Source: Rhodopseudomonas palustris (GTDB taxonomy: Bacteria > Pseudomonadota > Alphaproteobacteria > Rhizobiales > Xanthobacteraceae). From it: a DNA stretch of 64,000 nucleotides. Position numbers and translations under genes: made by a program. Each line of letters begins with the position of its first letter. Position 1 is the first letter of the stretch. Location of the stretch: NCBI RefSeq assembly GCF_003226555.1, contig NZ_QKQS01000023.1:144858-208857 (forward strand). The letters run 5' to 3'. Below are positions 17,855 to 28,196 of this stretch, in pieces. Under the pieces are notes generated by a model. The model worked only from the letters and a program-made list of their open reading frames with translations. It was not told the origin of the DNA and ran no database searches.

Positions 17855-18724
17855 TCACTTCAGCAATTGCTCGCGCATCCGTAATAGCTCTTTGCGCCGG
17901 TCGGATGTGGTTTCCGGATAGCTCATTTTGAGCGATTCCATGGTCTCGGCGATCACCTGCGAGACGATCAGCCGCGCATTCTCCTTGTCGTCGGCCGGAA
18001 CGGCATACCACGGCGAGTCCTCGGTGGAGGTCTCGCTGAGGCACTTCTCGTAGGCGTCCATGTAATCGTCCCAGTACTGACGCTCTTCGAGATCGGCGGC
18101 GCTGAATTTCCAGTTCTTCTCCGGCTCGTCGATCCGCGCCAGGAAGCGTTTGCGCTGTTCATCCTTCGACAGATGCAGGAAGAATTTGACGATCCGGGTG
18201 CCGTTGGCGTGCAGATGCTGCTCCAGATCGCGGATCGAACGGTAGCGTTTGTGCCAGAACGATTTGCCGAAATTCTCGCCATTCGGCACCGCCTCGCTCT
18301 GCAGGATGTCCGGGTGAACCCGGACGATCAGCACCTCTTCGTAATAGGACCGGTTGAAGATGCCGATCCGGCCGCGCTCCGGCAGGTCGCGGGTGGTCCG
18401 CCACAGAAAGTCGTGCTGCAGCTCGGTGGCGCTCGGATGCTTGAAGCTGAAAACCTGGCAGCCCTGCGGATTGACCCCCGACATTACGTGCCGGATCACC
18501 CCGTCCTTGCCGGCGGCGTCCATCGCCTGGAAGATCAGCAGGATGGCGTGGCGGTTGCTGGCGTAGAGCAGTTGCTGCAGATCGCTCAGCCGCTCGACCT
18601 GGGAGCGGAGCAATTCATGATAGTGCTCCTTGGATTCGTAGAACGGATCGACCTTGGTGGGCTTTTTGCCGAGGTCGACTTTCTCGCCCTCCTCGACCCG
18701 AAATTGCTTGGTCTTGATCTTCAT
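17855..18724 (-). CDS. Polyphosphate kinase 2 family protein
   Basis: A 289-residue PPK2-type enzyme that transfers phosphate between polyphosphate and nucleotides. Walker A is in [11 protein letters not shown], Walker B/lid in [16 protein letters not shown], and the lid arginines follow in [17 protein letters not shown]. Length and single-domain layout fit class I or III PPK2 enzymes. Start set at ATG 18724 (MKIKTKQF) after AAAGGACGG. It lies 72 bp upstream of the fabI paralogue on the same strand, suggesting an operon devoted to ATP supply under energy stress. Confidence 0.92.
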   Translation of the reverse strand: MKIKTKQFRVEEGEKVDLGKKPTKVDPFYESKEHYHELLRSQVERLSDLQQLLYASNRHAILLIFQAMDAAGKDGVIRHVMSGVNPQGCQVFSFKHPSATELQHDFLWRTTRDLPERGRIGIFNRSYYEEVLIVRVHPDILQSEAVPNGENFGKSFWHKRYRSIRDLEQHLHANGTRIVKFFLHLSKDEQRKRFLARIDEPEKNWKFSAADLEERQYWDDYMDAYEKCLSETSTEDSPWYAVPADDKENARLIVSQVIAETMESLKMSYPETTSDRRKELLRMREQLLK

Positions 18725-19100
18725 TTCCGTCCTTTCGGGATCGTCACCGCGGAACCGGCCTGCCGCCACGGCCGCCTTCCGCTCGAGAGAATATTATAAC
18801 CATCTCCCGGCCGGGGCCGCCACCGCCCTCCCTGAACCTTGAACTCAGTCAGGCTTCGTTCATCATCGCCCTCTTAAGGTTGCAGCCGGTCGTGTATCGG
18901 CGCCGCAAGGCGAACTGCCGACATAAAGCAACCTCATTTGTACTTCATCTGCGCCCGGCTGCGGGCTTCGCTGGCGGCCCGAAGCGCTTGTGTAGTCAAC
19001 GGAAATCACTATGGTGCGGGCCGCCGCGGACGGCCTCGGTGGCCCAATTGAGCGGCCCCGTCGGCTCCGACGGTCCACAGCGCTGATAAGAGCGGTCGAG
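18725..19100. other. Divergent intergenic region, 376 bp
   Basis: No gene is supported here. On the minus strand a TATAAT hexamer (18793-18798) could be the -10 of the ppk2 promoter, but no matching -35 is seen 16-18 bp away. The rest, up to the membrane-protein start at 19101, contains only short GC palindromes and no FNR/FixK-like TTGAT-N4-ATCAA box that I could find. Confidence 0.4.
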
Positions 19101-20486
19101 ATGGAAACTTCTATTCCCGGTAAGGTTTTCGCCGCGCAGGCGCGTCGAAGCAATGCGGCGCGGATCGCACTGTTTGTCCTGCCGCTGCTGATGCTGGCAC
19201 CGGCGATCTGGAACGGCTACCCGCTGCTCCAATACGACACCGGTGGTTACCTCGCGCGCTGGTACGAGGGCTACCTCGTTATCAACCGATCGACCTCCTA
19301 CGGCATCTACCTGCATCTCGGCGAGCAGACCCAGTTCTGGCTCAACCTCGCGTTCCAGGCGATCGTCTCGCTCTGGATCATCCAGCTGACCCTGCGGGTC
19401 TTCGGCATCACCGGCACGTTCCGGCTCGCCGCGATCGGCGTCGGCCTGATCGCCACCACGGCGCTGCCGTGGATCACCAGCATGCTGCTGACGGACATCT
19501 TCGCCGGTCTGTCGGTGCTGACGCTGTTCCTGCTGATCGCCTATCGCGGCCAGACCACGACGATCGAGAAGATCCTGCTGTTCGCTTTCACCGCCTTCGC
19601 GGCCTCGACCCACAGCGCCACCATGATCGTGCTCGCGGGGGTCTGCGCTGCCGGCTGGGTTCTGCTGCCCTGGCTGCGCGGCCGGATCACCGCCTCCGGG
19701 CTGACCCAGGCCAGCTCGGCGCTGGTGGTCGGCGCGCTGCTGGTGCTCGGCTGCAATTACGCGCTGTCCGGCAAGCTGACCTGGACGCCCGGCGGCTCCG
19801 GCGTCGCATTCGGCCGGATGCTGCAGGACGGCATCGTCAAACGCTATCTCGACGACCATTGCCCGCAACAACAGCTCAAGCTGTGCCCCTATAAGGACGA
19901 ACTGCCGCCGACCGGCGATGACTTCCTGTGGGGCGGCAACAACATGTTCGACAAGCTCGGCCGGTTCGAGGGAATGAGCGACGAGATGGAGTTCATCTCG
20001 AAGCAGGCGCTGATTGCCTATCCCTGGTTGCAGGCCAAGGCCGCCGCCAAGGCGACCTGGGACCAGCTCGTGCACGTCGCCACCGGCGAAGGCACCAATG
20101 GCTGGCTGCCGCACACTTACGGCATCATCGAGCGCTATCTGCCCGAGCAGAGCAAGGCGATGCGAGCGGCCAAGCAGCAGCATTGGGATATCAATTTCGA
20201 CGCCGTGAATCTGGTTCACGTCCCGGTGGCGTTGGGATCGATGGTGCTGATGCTGGGAATTCTCGGCTCTGCGGCATGGCGGCGCCGGCTCGACGACGTG
20301 ACCCTGCTCGCCGGCACCGTGACGCTGGCGCTGCTCGGCAACGCGATGGTCTGCGGCATCATCTCCGGCCCGCACGACCGCTACGGTTCGCGGATCGTCT
20401 GGATCGCGACCTTCACGGCGATGATCGCCGCGGTCGCCTATCTCAGGCACAGCCGCCGTGGTGCCGACGAAGACGCTGCGGACTGA
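19101..20486 (+). CDS. Multi-spanning membrane protein of unknown function
   Basis: A 461-residue inner-membrane protein with about nine or ten hydrophobic helices. The first is near residues 15-35 and the last near 435-455. A soluble stretch of about 140 residues (roughly 230-370) contains YDTGGY-like and LKLCPYKDELPPTGDDFLWGG segments. The overall shape, with a conserved-looking YDTGGYLARWYEGY loop after the first helix, recalls membrane glycosyltransferase-like proteins. I do not recognise the family and give no function. An ATG at 19011 is possible, but the region between is Arg/Pro-rich and looks non-coding. Confidence 0.75.
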   Translation: METSIPGKVFAAQARRSNAARIALFVLPLLMLAPAIWNGYPLLQYDTGGYLARWYEGYLVINRSTSYGIYLHLGEQTQFWLNLAFQAIVSLWIIQLTLRVFGITGTFRLAAIGVGLIATTALPWITSMLLTDIFAGLSVLTLFLLIAYRGQTTTIEKILLFAFTAFAASTHSATMIVLAGVCAAGWVLLPWLRGRITASGLTQASSALVVGALLVLGCNYALSGKLTWTPGGSGVAFGRMLQDGIVKRYLDDHCPQQQLKLCPYKDELPPTGDDFLWGGNNMFDKLGRFEGMSDEMEFISKQALIAYPWLQAKAAAKATWDQLVHVATGEGTNGWLPHTYGIIERYLPEQSKAMRAAKQQHWDINFDAVNLVHVPVALGSMVLMLGILGSAAWRRRLDDVTLLAGTVTLALLGNAMVCGIISGPHDRYGSRIVWIATFTAMIAAVAYLRHSRRGADEDAAD

Positions 20487-20498
20487 CCTCCTCCGCCG

Positions 20499-21425
20499 CT
20501 AGCGCTGCAATTTCGGTCGGATGAACACGCAGACAACCTGCGGACAGCTGCGTTTGATCTCGGCCTCCAGTGACGCGAAGCTGCGCTCGATCTCGACTGC
20601 GCGGCTGTCGTCCGGAAAATCCAGGGTCAGCGCCACCACCACCTGCCAGGGCGCGAGGTGCACGGTGAACATCGGCTCGGCGCTGACGATCCGGCCGTGA
20701 CCGCCCGCGATCTGCAGGATTCGGTCCCGGAGCGCCGGATCGGCGGGCTCGCCCATCAATAGCCCTTTGCTCTCCCGCGCCAGGAACGCGCCGGTGAGGC
20801 CGAGCAGCAGCCCGATCGCGATCGAAGCGACGCCGTCGAGCACCGGCATCTGAAGCCAGTCCGCGGCGGCAGTGCCGGCGAGCGCAAACACGATGCCGAG
20901 CAGCGCCGCGGAATCCTCGAACAGCACCATGAACGAGGTTGGATCCTTGCTGCGGGTCGCCGCCTCGATGTACTCGGCATCGGGCAGATAGCCCAGCGTC
21001 GGCGCGACCGATCGAAAACCCTTCCAGGCGACATACCAGGAGCCCAGCTCGAACACGAAGGCGAGCCCGAGCACGATGTAGCTGACCCGGACGTCGCTGA
21101 TCGGCGTCGGATCGAGAACGTGAACCACGCCCTCGTAGAACGAGACGCCGGCGCCGATCGAGAAGATCAGCAGCGCCACGATGAAGCTCCAGAAATACAG
21201 CTCGCGGCCATAACCGAGCGGATGAGCGGCATCGACCGACTTGGCGGCACGGTGCAGACCGTACAACAGTAACAATTCGTTGCCGGTATCGACCAGCGAG
21301 TGCACCCCCTCGCTGAGCATCGCCGAACTGCCGGTCCAGGCCGCCGCGGCCATCTTGGTGACGGCGATCGCGAGGTTGCCTACGAGCGCCGCATAGATCA
21401 CTTTCTTCGACGACGCGTGCGACAT
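20499..21425 (-). CDS. Cation diffusion facilitator metal exporter
   Basis: A 308-residue CDF-family protein that would exchange a divalent metal (zinc, iron or manganese) for protons. Helix 2 has the metal-site pattern SEGVHSLVDTGNELLL (His and Asp four residues apart) and helix 5 has FEDSAALLGIVFAL. The cytoplasmic C-terminal domain (about 215-305) includes VHLAPWQVVVALTLDF. The family is clear; the exact metal is not. It is convergent with the preceding membrane-protein gene, 12 bp apart. Confidence 0.9.
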   Translation of the reverse strand: MSHASSKKVIYAALVGNLAIAVTKMAAAAWTGSSAMLSEGVHSLVDTGNELLLLYGLHRAAKSVDAAHPLGYGRELYFWSFIVALLIFSIGAGVSFYEGVVHVLDPTPISDVRVSYIVLGLAFVFELGSWYVAWKGFRSVAPTLGYLPDAEYIEAATRSKDPTSFMVLFEDSAALLGIVFALAGTAAADWLQMPVLDGVASIAIGLLLGLTGAFLARESKGLLMGEPADPALRDRILQIAGGHGRIVSAEPMFTVHLAPWQVVVALTLDFPDDSRAVEIERSFASLEAEIKRSCPQVVCVFIRPKLQR

Positions 21426-21588
21426 ACCCTTGTCCGCCTTCTCGTTGGTCCGCGCACATAGCGGCTGCCAGGAATGACGATACAGACTGCAGCTTGTTCC
21501 CGCCCGCGATCACGAGGTCCTCCTCGCCTGGAACGCGCCCGGTTACCAGGACTTGTGGTCGCAACTGCATCGAAGCTGCGGTCCGCTC

Positions 21589-22290
21589 ATGATTCCTCAT
21601 TGGCTCCATTTGGTGGCGATCGGCTCGCTATTGCTCGGCGCGCTCTGCGCGAGCGTGATCGTGGTCGACGAAATCCGGCATCCGCAAAGAATGTGGATCA
21701 TGAACGCGGTATGGCCGCTGACGGCGTTGTTCGGGACCGTCATTTGGACCTGGGGATACTTCCGGTACGGCCGGCTGTCGGCCGCAGACGCTGGTGAGCA
21801 ACCCGACAAGCCGTTCGGCATCATGGTGGCGGAGGGCGCGTCGCATTGTGGCAGCGGATGTACGCTGGGTGACATTTGCGCCGAATGGCTGGCGTTCGCT
21901 GTCCCGACAATCGCGGTGTGGCTCGGGTGGCAGAGCCTTTTCGCCGAGAAGATCTTCGCGGTATGGATCCTCGATTACATCTTCGCTTACGTGTTCGGAA
22001 TCGTGTTTCAGTACTACACGATCGCGCCGATGCGGCAGCTCGGCGTCGGCGCCGGATTATGGGCTGCGGTGAAGGCCGACACTCTGTCGCTGACGGCCTG
22101 GCAGGTGGGCATGTACGGCTTGATGGCGCTGGCGCAATTCTGGATATTCCGTCGCCTGTTCGGCGTGGAACTAGAGGTCGCGAGCCCGGAATTCTGGTTC
22201 GTAATGCAGATCGCGATGCTGGCCGGATTCGCGACCAGCTATCCGGTCAATTGGTGGCTGTTGCGCCGGGGCATCAAAGAGAGGATGTAG
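21589..22290 (+). CDS. DUF4396 membrane protein
   Basis: A 233-residue inner-membrane protein with about six hydrophobic helices. The segment GASHCGSGCTLGDICAEW, with a His and clustered cysteines, is the hallmark of the DUF4396 family and could bind a metal or heme. No function is known to me. The start is set at ATG 21589 (MIPHWLHL). An in-frame TTG at 21553 would add 12 polar residues with no better ribosome binding site. The Na+/H+ antiporter follows 57 bp downstream on the same strand. Confidence 0.82.
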   Translation: MIPHWLHLVAIGSLLLGALCASVIVVDEIRHPQRMWIMNAVWPLTALFGTVIWTWGYFRYGRLSAADAGEQPDKPFGIMVAEGASHCGSGCTLGDICAEWLAFAVPTIAVWLGWQSLFAEKIFAVWILDYIFAYVFGIVFQYYTIAPMRQLGVGAGLWAAVKADTLSLTAWQVGMYGLMALAQFWIFRRLFGVELEVASPEFWFVMQIAMLAGFATSYPVNWWLLRRGIKERM

Positions 22291-22347
22291 TCGCTCCGGC
22301 CGCAAAGCCGGCGAGCACTCATCCGGCAAGGGGCTTTGGGATCTGCG

Positions 22348-23615
<1,268 letters not shown>

Positions 23616-23616
<1 letters not shown>

Positions 23617-23642
23617 CGGTCGCCTCAGCGCGAGGCGACCGC
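23616..23642. terminator. Bidirectional hairpin between converging genes
   Basis: GCGGTCGCCTC pairs perfectly (11 bp) with GAGGCGACCGC around AGCGC. It starts in the antiporter stop codon and covers the stop and last codons of the quinoprotein gene on the other strand. It could end transcription in both directions, although no T-tract follows. Confidence 0.55.
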
Positions 23643-26057
23643 GGAGTCCGGCAGCGCATAGACGACCAGTTCATCGCCGATCGGGGTCTCCATGAAATGA
23701 TGGCCGCCGGCCATGATCGCCAAATATTGTTTGCCGCCGACCGAATAGGTCATCGGCGTGGCTTGCCCTCCGGCTGGCAGTACGTCGGTCCACACCGTCT
23801 TGCCGGTGGCGAGGTCGACGGCGCGAATGAGGTTGTCGGTGGTCGCCGCGATGAAGATCAGTCCGCCGGCCGTCACCACCGGCCCGCCGTTGTTCGGAGT
23901 ACCGATCGTGAGTGGCAGCATCGACGGAATGCCGAACGGGCCGTTGGTCCGGGCCTGGCCGAGCGGCCGATCCCACATGGTCTCGCCGCTCTTCAGGTCG
24001 ATCGCGCGCAGCCCGCCATAGGGCGGCTGTTTACACAGTAGCCCAGTGACCGGCAGCCGCCAGCCGGCGTTGACGTTGATGGCGTAGGGCGCACCGGCCT
24101 GCGGATCGCCGGCGCCTTCGGCTCCGCCGATTTTGCCGCGGGCCTGGTTGCGCGGCGCCCACCCTCGCCGGTCCGCTTCGGCGCGGGGGACCAGCCGGTT
24201 GTAGTTCGGCATGTCGTTGTAGTTGGCGATGATCAGGCCGCGGACCGGATCGACCGCGATGCCGCCCCAATCCGATCCGCCATTATAGCCGGGATACTCG
24301 ATAGAATGCCGGTCGGTCGTCGGCGGCGTGAAAATGCCCTTGTAGCTCGCCTTTCTGAACAAGATGCGGCACACCATCTGATCGATCGGTGACATTCCCC
24401 ACATGTCGGCCTCGACCAGATCAGGCTTCTGCAACGTGGCGTAGAGCGAGAACGGCTGCGTCTGGGCGCGCTGTTCGGGTTCGACGCCCGCTTGCGGCAC
24501 TCGGCGTTCCTCGACTCCGGTTAGCGGCTTGCCGGTGCGCCGGTCGAGCACGAACAGATCGCCGCGCTTGCTGGGCAGGATCAGCGCCGGCACCAATCCT
24601 GCGGGTCCGGGAAAATCCACCAGCGTCGCCTGGGAGCCGAGATCATAATCCCAGACGTCGTTGCGCACCGTCTGGAAATGCCAGGCCGGCTTGCCGGTGG
24701 TGACATCGATCGCCACCAGCGAGGTCGCGAACTTCTTTTCGAGCTCGCCGCGACTGCCGCTCCAATAATCGACCGCGGAGACGCCGAGCGGCAAATACAC
24801 CAGACCGAGCTCCTCGTCGCCCGAAGCGGTGGTCCACATGTTCGGCGTGCCGCGGGTGAAGGTTTCGCCTTTCGGCGGCAAACCGGTCAGTTCCGGCTTC
24901 GCCATGTCCCAAGCCCAGCGCAGCGCGCCGGTGACGGCGTCGTAGCCGAGGATCACACCCGACGGCGCGTCGCGCTTCTGACCGTCGAGCACCTGATGCC
25001 CGGTGACCACCACACCGCGCACGACGGTAGGCGGCGACGTGATCGAGTACATCCCCGGCACGTTCTGGCCGATGCCGACCGTGGTGTCGACCGCGCCGTC
25101 GCGGCCGAAATCGGCGCACGGCTTGCCGTTACGGGCGTCCACCGCAATCAGGCGCGCATCCAGCGTGCCTTCGATGATCCGGCTCGCGCAGGCCGACTGC
25201 GGGTCGGCATCGGGCACAGCGTAATAGACCACGCCGCGGCATGCGGCGGTGTACGGAATGTACTCGTCGGACACCTTCGGATCGTAGCGCCAACGCTCCT
25301 TGCCGCTCGCAGCATCGAGCGCGATCATGATGTTCTTCGGCGTGCACAGATACAGCGAGTCACCGACCTTCAGCGGCGTCGTCTCCGCCCCATAAGTGCC
25401 CTTGGCGGCCTGGCTCGGAAGATCGCCGGTGTGATAGGTCCAGACCTTGCGCAGTTCGGCGACGTTGCCGGGCTTGATCTGATCGAGCGGCGAATAACGC
25501 CGCGCCGCGTAGCTGCCACCGTAAGCGGGCCAATCCGTGCCTGGGTGCAGCCGCGATGGATCCTGCATACCGCCCGACAGAGGTGCGGCGGCCGCCACGG
25601 CCGCGGTGCTCGGCTGATTGATCAATGCGATTACCAGGGCGCCCGCCGCGGCAACGGCGATGCAGGCGGCCGCCCAGCCGAGAGCCGCTCCCAGCCGATG
25701 ACGGAATGGGACGAGCCATGGCGTCGCGGCAACAACGAGAATCAGCAGCACCAGCGGCCCGACGAGGCGGGGCACCAGGGCCCAGCCGTTCGGGCCGACC
25801 TCCCACAGAGACCAAGCCACGGTACCGGCGACCACGATCCCGTAGACATACAGCGCCGCCGCACGACGCATCCACAGCAGGATTGCGGTAGCGAGCAACC
25901 CGACACCCGCGACGACATAATAAGGCGACCCACCCAGCGCGGCGAGCCACGCGCCGCCGGCCGCCAGCACCACCCCGCACAAGAACATCAGACCACCGAG
26001 GGCGATCACGAACCAGACGCCGGCTCCATCACGGCGGGATACGTTACGCTCGGTCAT
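23625..26057 (-). CDS. gcd: Membrane-bound PQQ-dependent glucose dehydrogenase-type quinoprotein
   Basis: A 810-residue enzyme that oxidises an aldose such as glucose in the periplasm and passes electrons to ubiquinone. The first ~150 residues form about five transmembrane helices. The rest is an eight-bladed propeller with Trp-docking repeats (for example AASGKERWRYDP, ATGKTVWTDVL) and the DWPAYGGSYAARRYSPLDQI start typical of membrane glucose dehydrogenases. Start set at ATG 26057 after GGAG. Sugar specificity is inferred from family. No pqq synthesis genes lie in this window. Confidence 0.9.
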   Translation of the reverse strand: MTERNVSRRDGAGVWFVIALGGLMFLCGVVLAAGGAWLAALGGSPYYVVAGVGLLATAILLWMRRAAALYVYGIVVAGTVAWSLWEVGPNGWALVPRLVGPLVLLILVVAATPWLVPFRHRLGAALGWAAACIAVAAAGALVIALINQPSTAAVAAAAPLSGGMQDPSRLHPGTDWPAYGGSYAARRYSPLDQIKPGNVAELRKVWTYHTGDLPSQAAKGTYGAETTPLKVGDSLYLCTPKNIMIALDAASGKERWRYDPKVSDEYIPYTAACRGVVYYAVPDADPQSACASRIIEGTLDARLIAVDARNGKPCADFGRDGAVDTTVGIGQNVPGMYSITSPPTVVRGVVVTGHQVLDGQKRDAPSGVILGYDAVTGALRWAWDMAKPELTGLPPKGETFTRGTPNMWTTASGDEELGLVYLPLGVSAVDYWSGSRGELEKKFATSLVAIDVTTGKPAWHFQTVRNDVWDYDLGSQATLVDFPGPAGLVPALILPSKRGDLFVLDRRTGKPLTGVEERRVPQAGVEPEQRAQTQPFSLYATLQKPDLVEADMWGMSPIDQMVCRILFRKASYKGIFTPPTTDRHSIEYPGYNGGSDWGGIAVDPVRGLIIANYNDMPNYNRLVPRAEADRRGWAPRNQARGKIGGAEGAGDPQAGAPYAINVNAGWRLPVTGLLCKQPPYGGLRAIDLKSGETMWDRPLGQARTNGPFGIPSMLPLTIGTPNNGGPVVTAGGLIFIAATTDNLIRAVDLATGKTVWTDVLPAGGQATPMTYSVGGKQYLAIMAGGHHFMETPIGDELVVYALPDSAVASR

Positions 26058-26154
26058 GAAGCGGGCTCCTGGTTCCATTGAACCGAGCAACGCGCCCCAC
26101 CCCGCACCGTTCCGTGGTCAAGCTCGCGACCTTGGTCCTCTATCGGACCAACGA

Positions 26155-26187
26155 AAAGAGCCGCGCGGGGCCACCGCGCGGCTCTTT
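26155..26187. terminator. Strong hairpin terminator after the BA14K gene
   Basis: A 14-bp perfect stem, AAAGAGCCGCGCGG/CCGCGCGGCTCTTT, around a 5-nt loop. On the minus strand it is followed by a short U-run (TTTTC). It lies 19 bp past the BA14K stop codon and separates it from the downstream quinoprotein gene. Confidence 0.8.
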
Positions 26188-26206
26188 CAATCAGATGACG
26201 CTGCCG

Positions 26207-26620
26207 TTACGGGCAGGGATGCCGATTTCCGTCGTAGCCCAGATACGTGCCTGAGGACGGATCGTAGGACTTGAAGCGCTGCGAGCAGTAGGCGTCGGCA
26301 TCCGCCGCCTGCGCCTGGGCGTTCGCCTGAGCCTGGCTGTTGGCGATGGCGCCGCCGATGATCGCACCGGCCGCGAGGCCGCCGATCGCCGGACCCCAGC
26401 CATAGCCGCCGCCGTGGCGATAGTAACCGCGGTGACCCCAGCCACGGTGGCCATGCCAGCCGTGGTGACCATGATGGCGCCATTGCACCTGCTGCACGGC
26501 CGACGGCGCCTGCTGAGTCGCCGCACCGGCCATCATCGGCGCCGCAGTAGCCGGGCTCGACGCCAGCGCCAGAGAGCCCATCAGCAAAGCAGCGGCAGGT
26601 AGCGCACGCGAAATCATCAT
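26207..26620 (-). CDS. BA14K-like secreted protein
   Basis: A 137-residue small exported protein. A signal peptide (about 1-27, ending PATAA) is followed by a His/Gly/Trp/Tyr-rich segment (HHGHHGWHGHRGWGHRGYY), a glycine-rich hydrophobic stretch (GGLAAGAIIGGAIAN), and the diagnostic C-terminus YCSQRFKSYDPSSGTYLGYD ending RHPCP. BA14K proteins were first known as Brucella immunoreactive, lectin-like surface proteins and are widespread in Rhizobiales. Start set at ATG 26620 with AAGGAG 8 nt upstream. Histidine richness suggests metal binding, which is inference. Confidence 0.9.
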   Translation of the reverse strand: MMISRALPAAALLMGSLALASSPATAAPMMAGAATQQAPSAVQQVQWRHHGHHGWHGHRGWGHRGYYRHGGGYGWGPAIGGLAAGAIIGGAIANSQAQANAQAQAADADAYCSQRFKSYDPSSGTYLGYDGNRHPCP

Positions 26621-26771
26621 CGATATTCTCCTTGTTGTTTCATCGATGCCGTTCGCGGCACACGGGCGCCGCCAAACGATCTGTTGCGACAACGAGAAAT
26701 ACCATTGAGCGTTCCGCGCGACCGGGTGCGACCAATGTTCCGTCAGATGCCGTACGAATCCTTAGTCCGAA

Positions 26772-28064
26772 ATGGGAGGCGTCGTTGCACGACGGATTCG
26801 GCGACTGCGTCTTTCATTCGAGACCCGGAAGACGCGACGGGAAGGAACCAATCCCGCCGCAGCGCATCAGAACCAAGTGTGCAGCGCGCACGACGTCGTC
26901 ACAGCATTCGAGGCTCCGTTGTTCCAGCGTGCGATCTCCGACCTCTCCGCCCGGCTGAATGTCATGCCACCCTGGCTCACGGTGACGCTGATCGTCACCG
27001 CCGTCGCAGTCGTCGCGCTGCTCTTGCATCGGCTGGTGTATGCGCTGCTCGAACGCAGGCTGAAGCGCTCGCAGCGGTTCGCGTGGCTGCTGATCCTGCA
27101 GAAATCCCGCGGCCCCTCGGCGCTGGCCGTGATCCTATTCGCGGCCGTCGCGGTGCTGCGGCTGATGCCGCTAGAAGCCGGCCTCGCCCAAACCCTGATT
27201 CGCATTCTGCAGATCACAGTGATCGCACTGCTGACTTGGATCGCAACGCGCGTGACCGACATTTTCGGCGCGGTGTATTTGCGCAGCTTCCAGAAGGACA
27301 CCACGGACGACTTCACCGCCCGCAAGCAGGTGACTCAGATCCGCATCCTGAAACGCGCCGCCGCCACCGTCATCACGGTGATCGGCGTCGCCGCGGCGCT
27401 GATGACGTTCGAATCCGTCAGGCAATACGGCGTCAGCCTGTTCGCCTCCGCCGGCGTCGCCGGCCTCGCGATCGGTCTCGCGGCGCGCCCTTTGCTGTCG
27501 AGCATGATCGCCGGCATCCAGATCGCGCTGACCCAGCCGATCCGGCTACAGGACGTGGTGATCGTCGAGGGCGAATACGGCACGGTCGAGGAAATCACCT
27601 CGACCTACGTGGTCATCAAGCTGTGGGACTGGCGGCGGATGGTGATTCCGCTCAGCTATTTTATCGAAAAGCCGTTTCAGAACTGGACGCGCGACAGCGC
27701 TGAGCTGATCGGCGCGGTCACGTTCAACGTCGACTATTCTGCCGATGTCGAGCGAATTCGGAGCAAGCTGGAGCAGATCGTCCAGGATCATCCGCTGTGG
27801 GACAAAAAGGTCGTCAACCTGCAGGTGATCGACGCCACCGAACGGTCGATCCAATTGCGTGCGCTGGTCAGCGCCGCAACCGCATCGACGCTGTGGGACC
27901 TTCGCTGTGCGGTTCGCGAGCAGCTGATCACCTTTGTGCGAGATGATATGGCGCGGGCGCTGCCGCGCAGCCGGCAACAGGTAGTGGAAACCAAGCCGGT
28001 CGCGATTCGCGCGGCCGATGCCGGGGTCAGCATCTCGGCGATTCCGCAGCATGCCGCGGAGTGA
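26772..28064 (+). CDS. MscS-family mechanosensitive channel
   Basis: An inner-membrane channel that opens under membrane tension to release solutes. Three to four hydrophobic helices precede the pore-lining helix, whose Gly/Ala pattern is visible in FASAGVAGLAIGLAARPLLSS. The cytoplasmic beta domain follows (DVVIVEGEYGTVEEITSTYVV) and the C-terminal alpha/beta domain ends near residue 400. The start is unclear: ATG 26772 gives 430 residues, but the first ~60 are Arg-rich and atypical, and ATG 26964 (MPPWLTVT) would start at the first helix. Its neighbour is a trehalose-phosphate synthase, which fits osmotic stress. Confidence 0.85.
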   Translation: MGGVVARRIRRLRLSFETRKTRREGTNPAAAHQNQVCSAHDVVTAFEAPLFQRAISDLSARLNVMPPWLTVTLIVTAVAVVALLLHRLVYALLERRLKRSQRFAWLLILQKSRGPSALAVILFAAVAVLRLMPLEAGLAQTLIRILQITVIALLTWIATRVTDIFGAVYLRSFQKDTTDDFTARKQVTQIRILKRAAATVITVIGVAAALMTFESVRQYGVSLFASAGVAGLAIGLAARPLLSSMIAGIQIALTQPIRLQDVVIVEGEYGTVEEITSTYVVIKLWDWRRMVIPLSYFIEKPFQNWTRDSAELIGAVTFNVDYSADVERIRSKLEQIVQDHPLWDKKVVNLQVIDATERSIQLRALVSAATASTLWDLRCAVREQLITFVRDDMARALPRSRQQVVETKPVAIRAADAGVSISAIPQHAAE

Positions 28065-28196
28065 TTCGCGGCGTTCTTGAATTCACCTCGGCCCCCGGCG
28101 CGAATCGGCGTTTCCCCGCGCCACGCAGAAACGGCCTGACGCATCGCGCCCGGTGGTGTAAACAGCCTGCGGACCACAAGGGGAGATCGGCCGCAG

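Noticed and set aside
18996-20450. 484-residue minus-strand reading frame opposite the membrane protein
   Set aside because: Composition (Gln/Arg/Gly/His-rich, no hydrophobic core) is that of a shadow; the plus-strand frame has proper transmembrane helices.
26414-26602. Plus-strand frame opposite the BA14K gene
   Set aside because: The minus-strand product has a signal peptide and the full BA14K signature; the plus-strand frame has neither.
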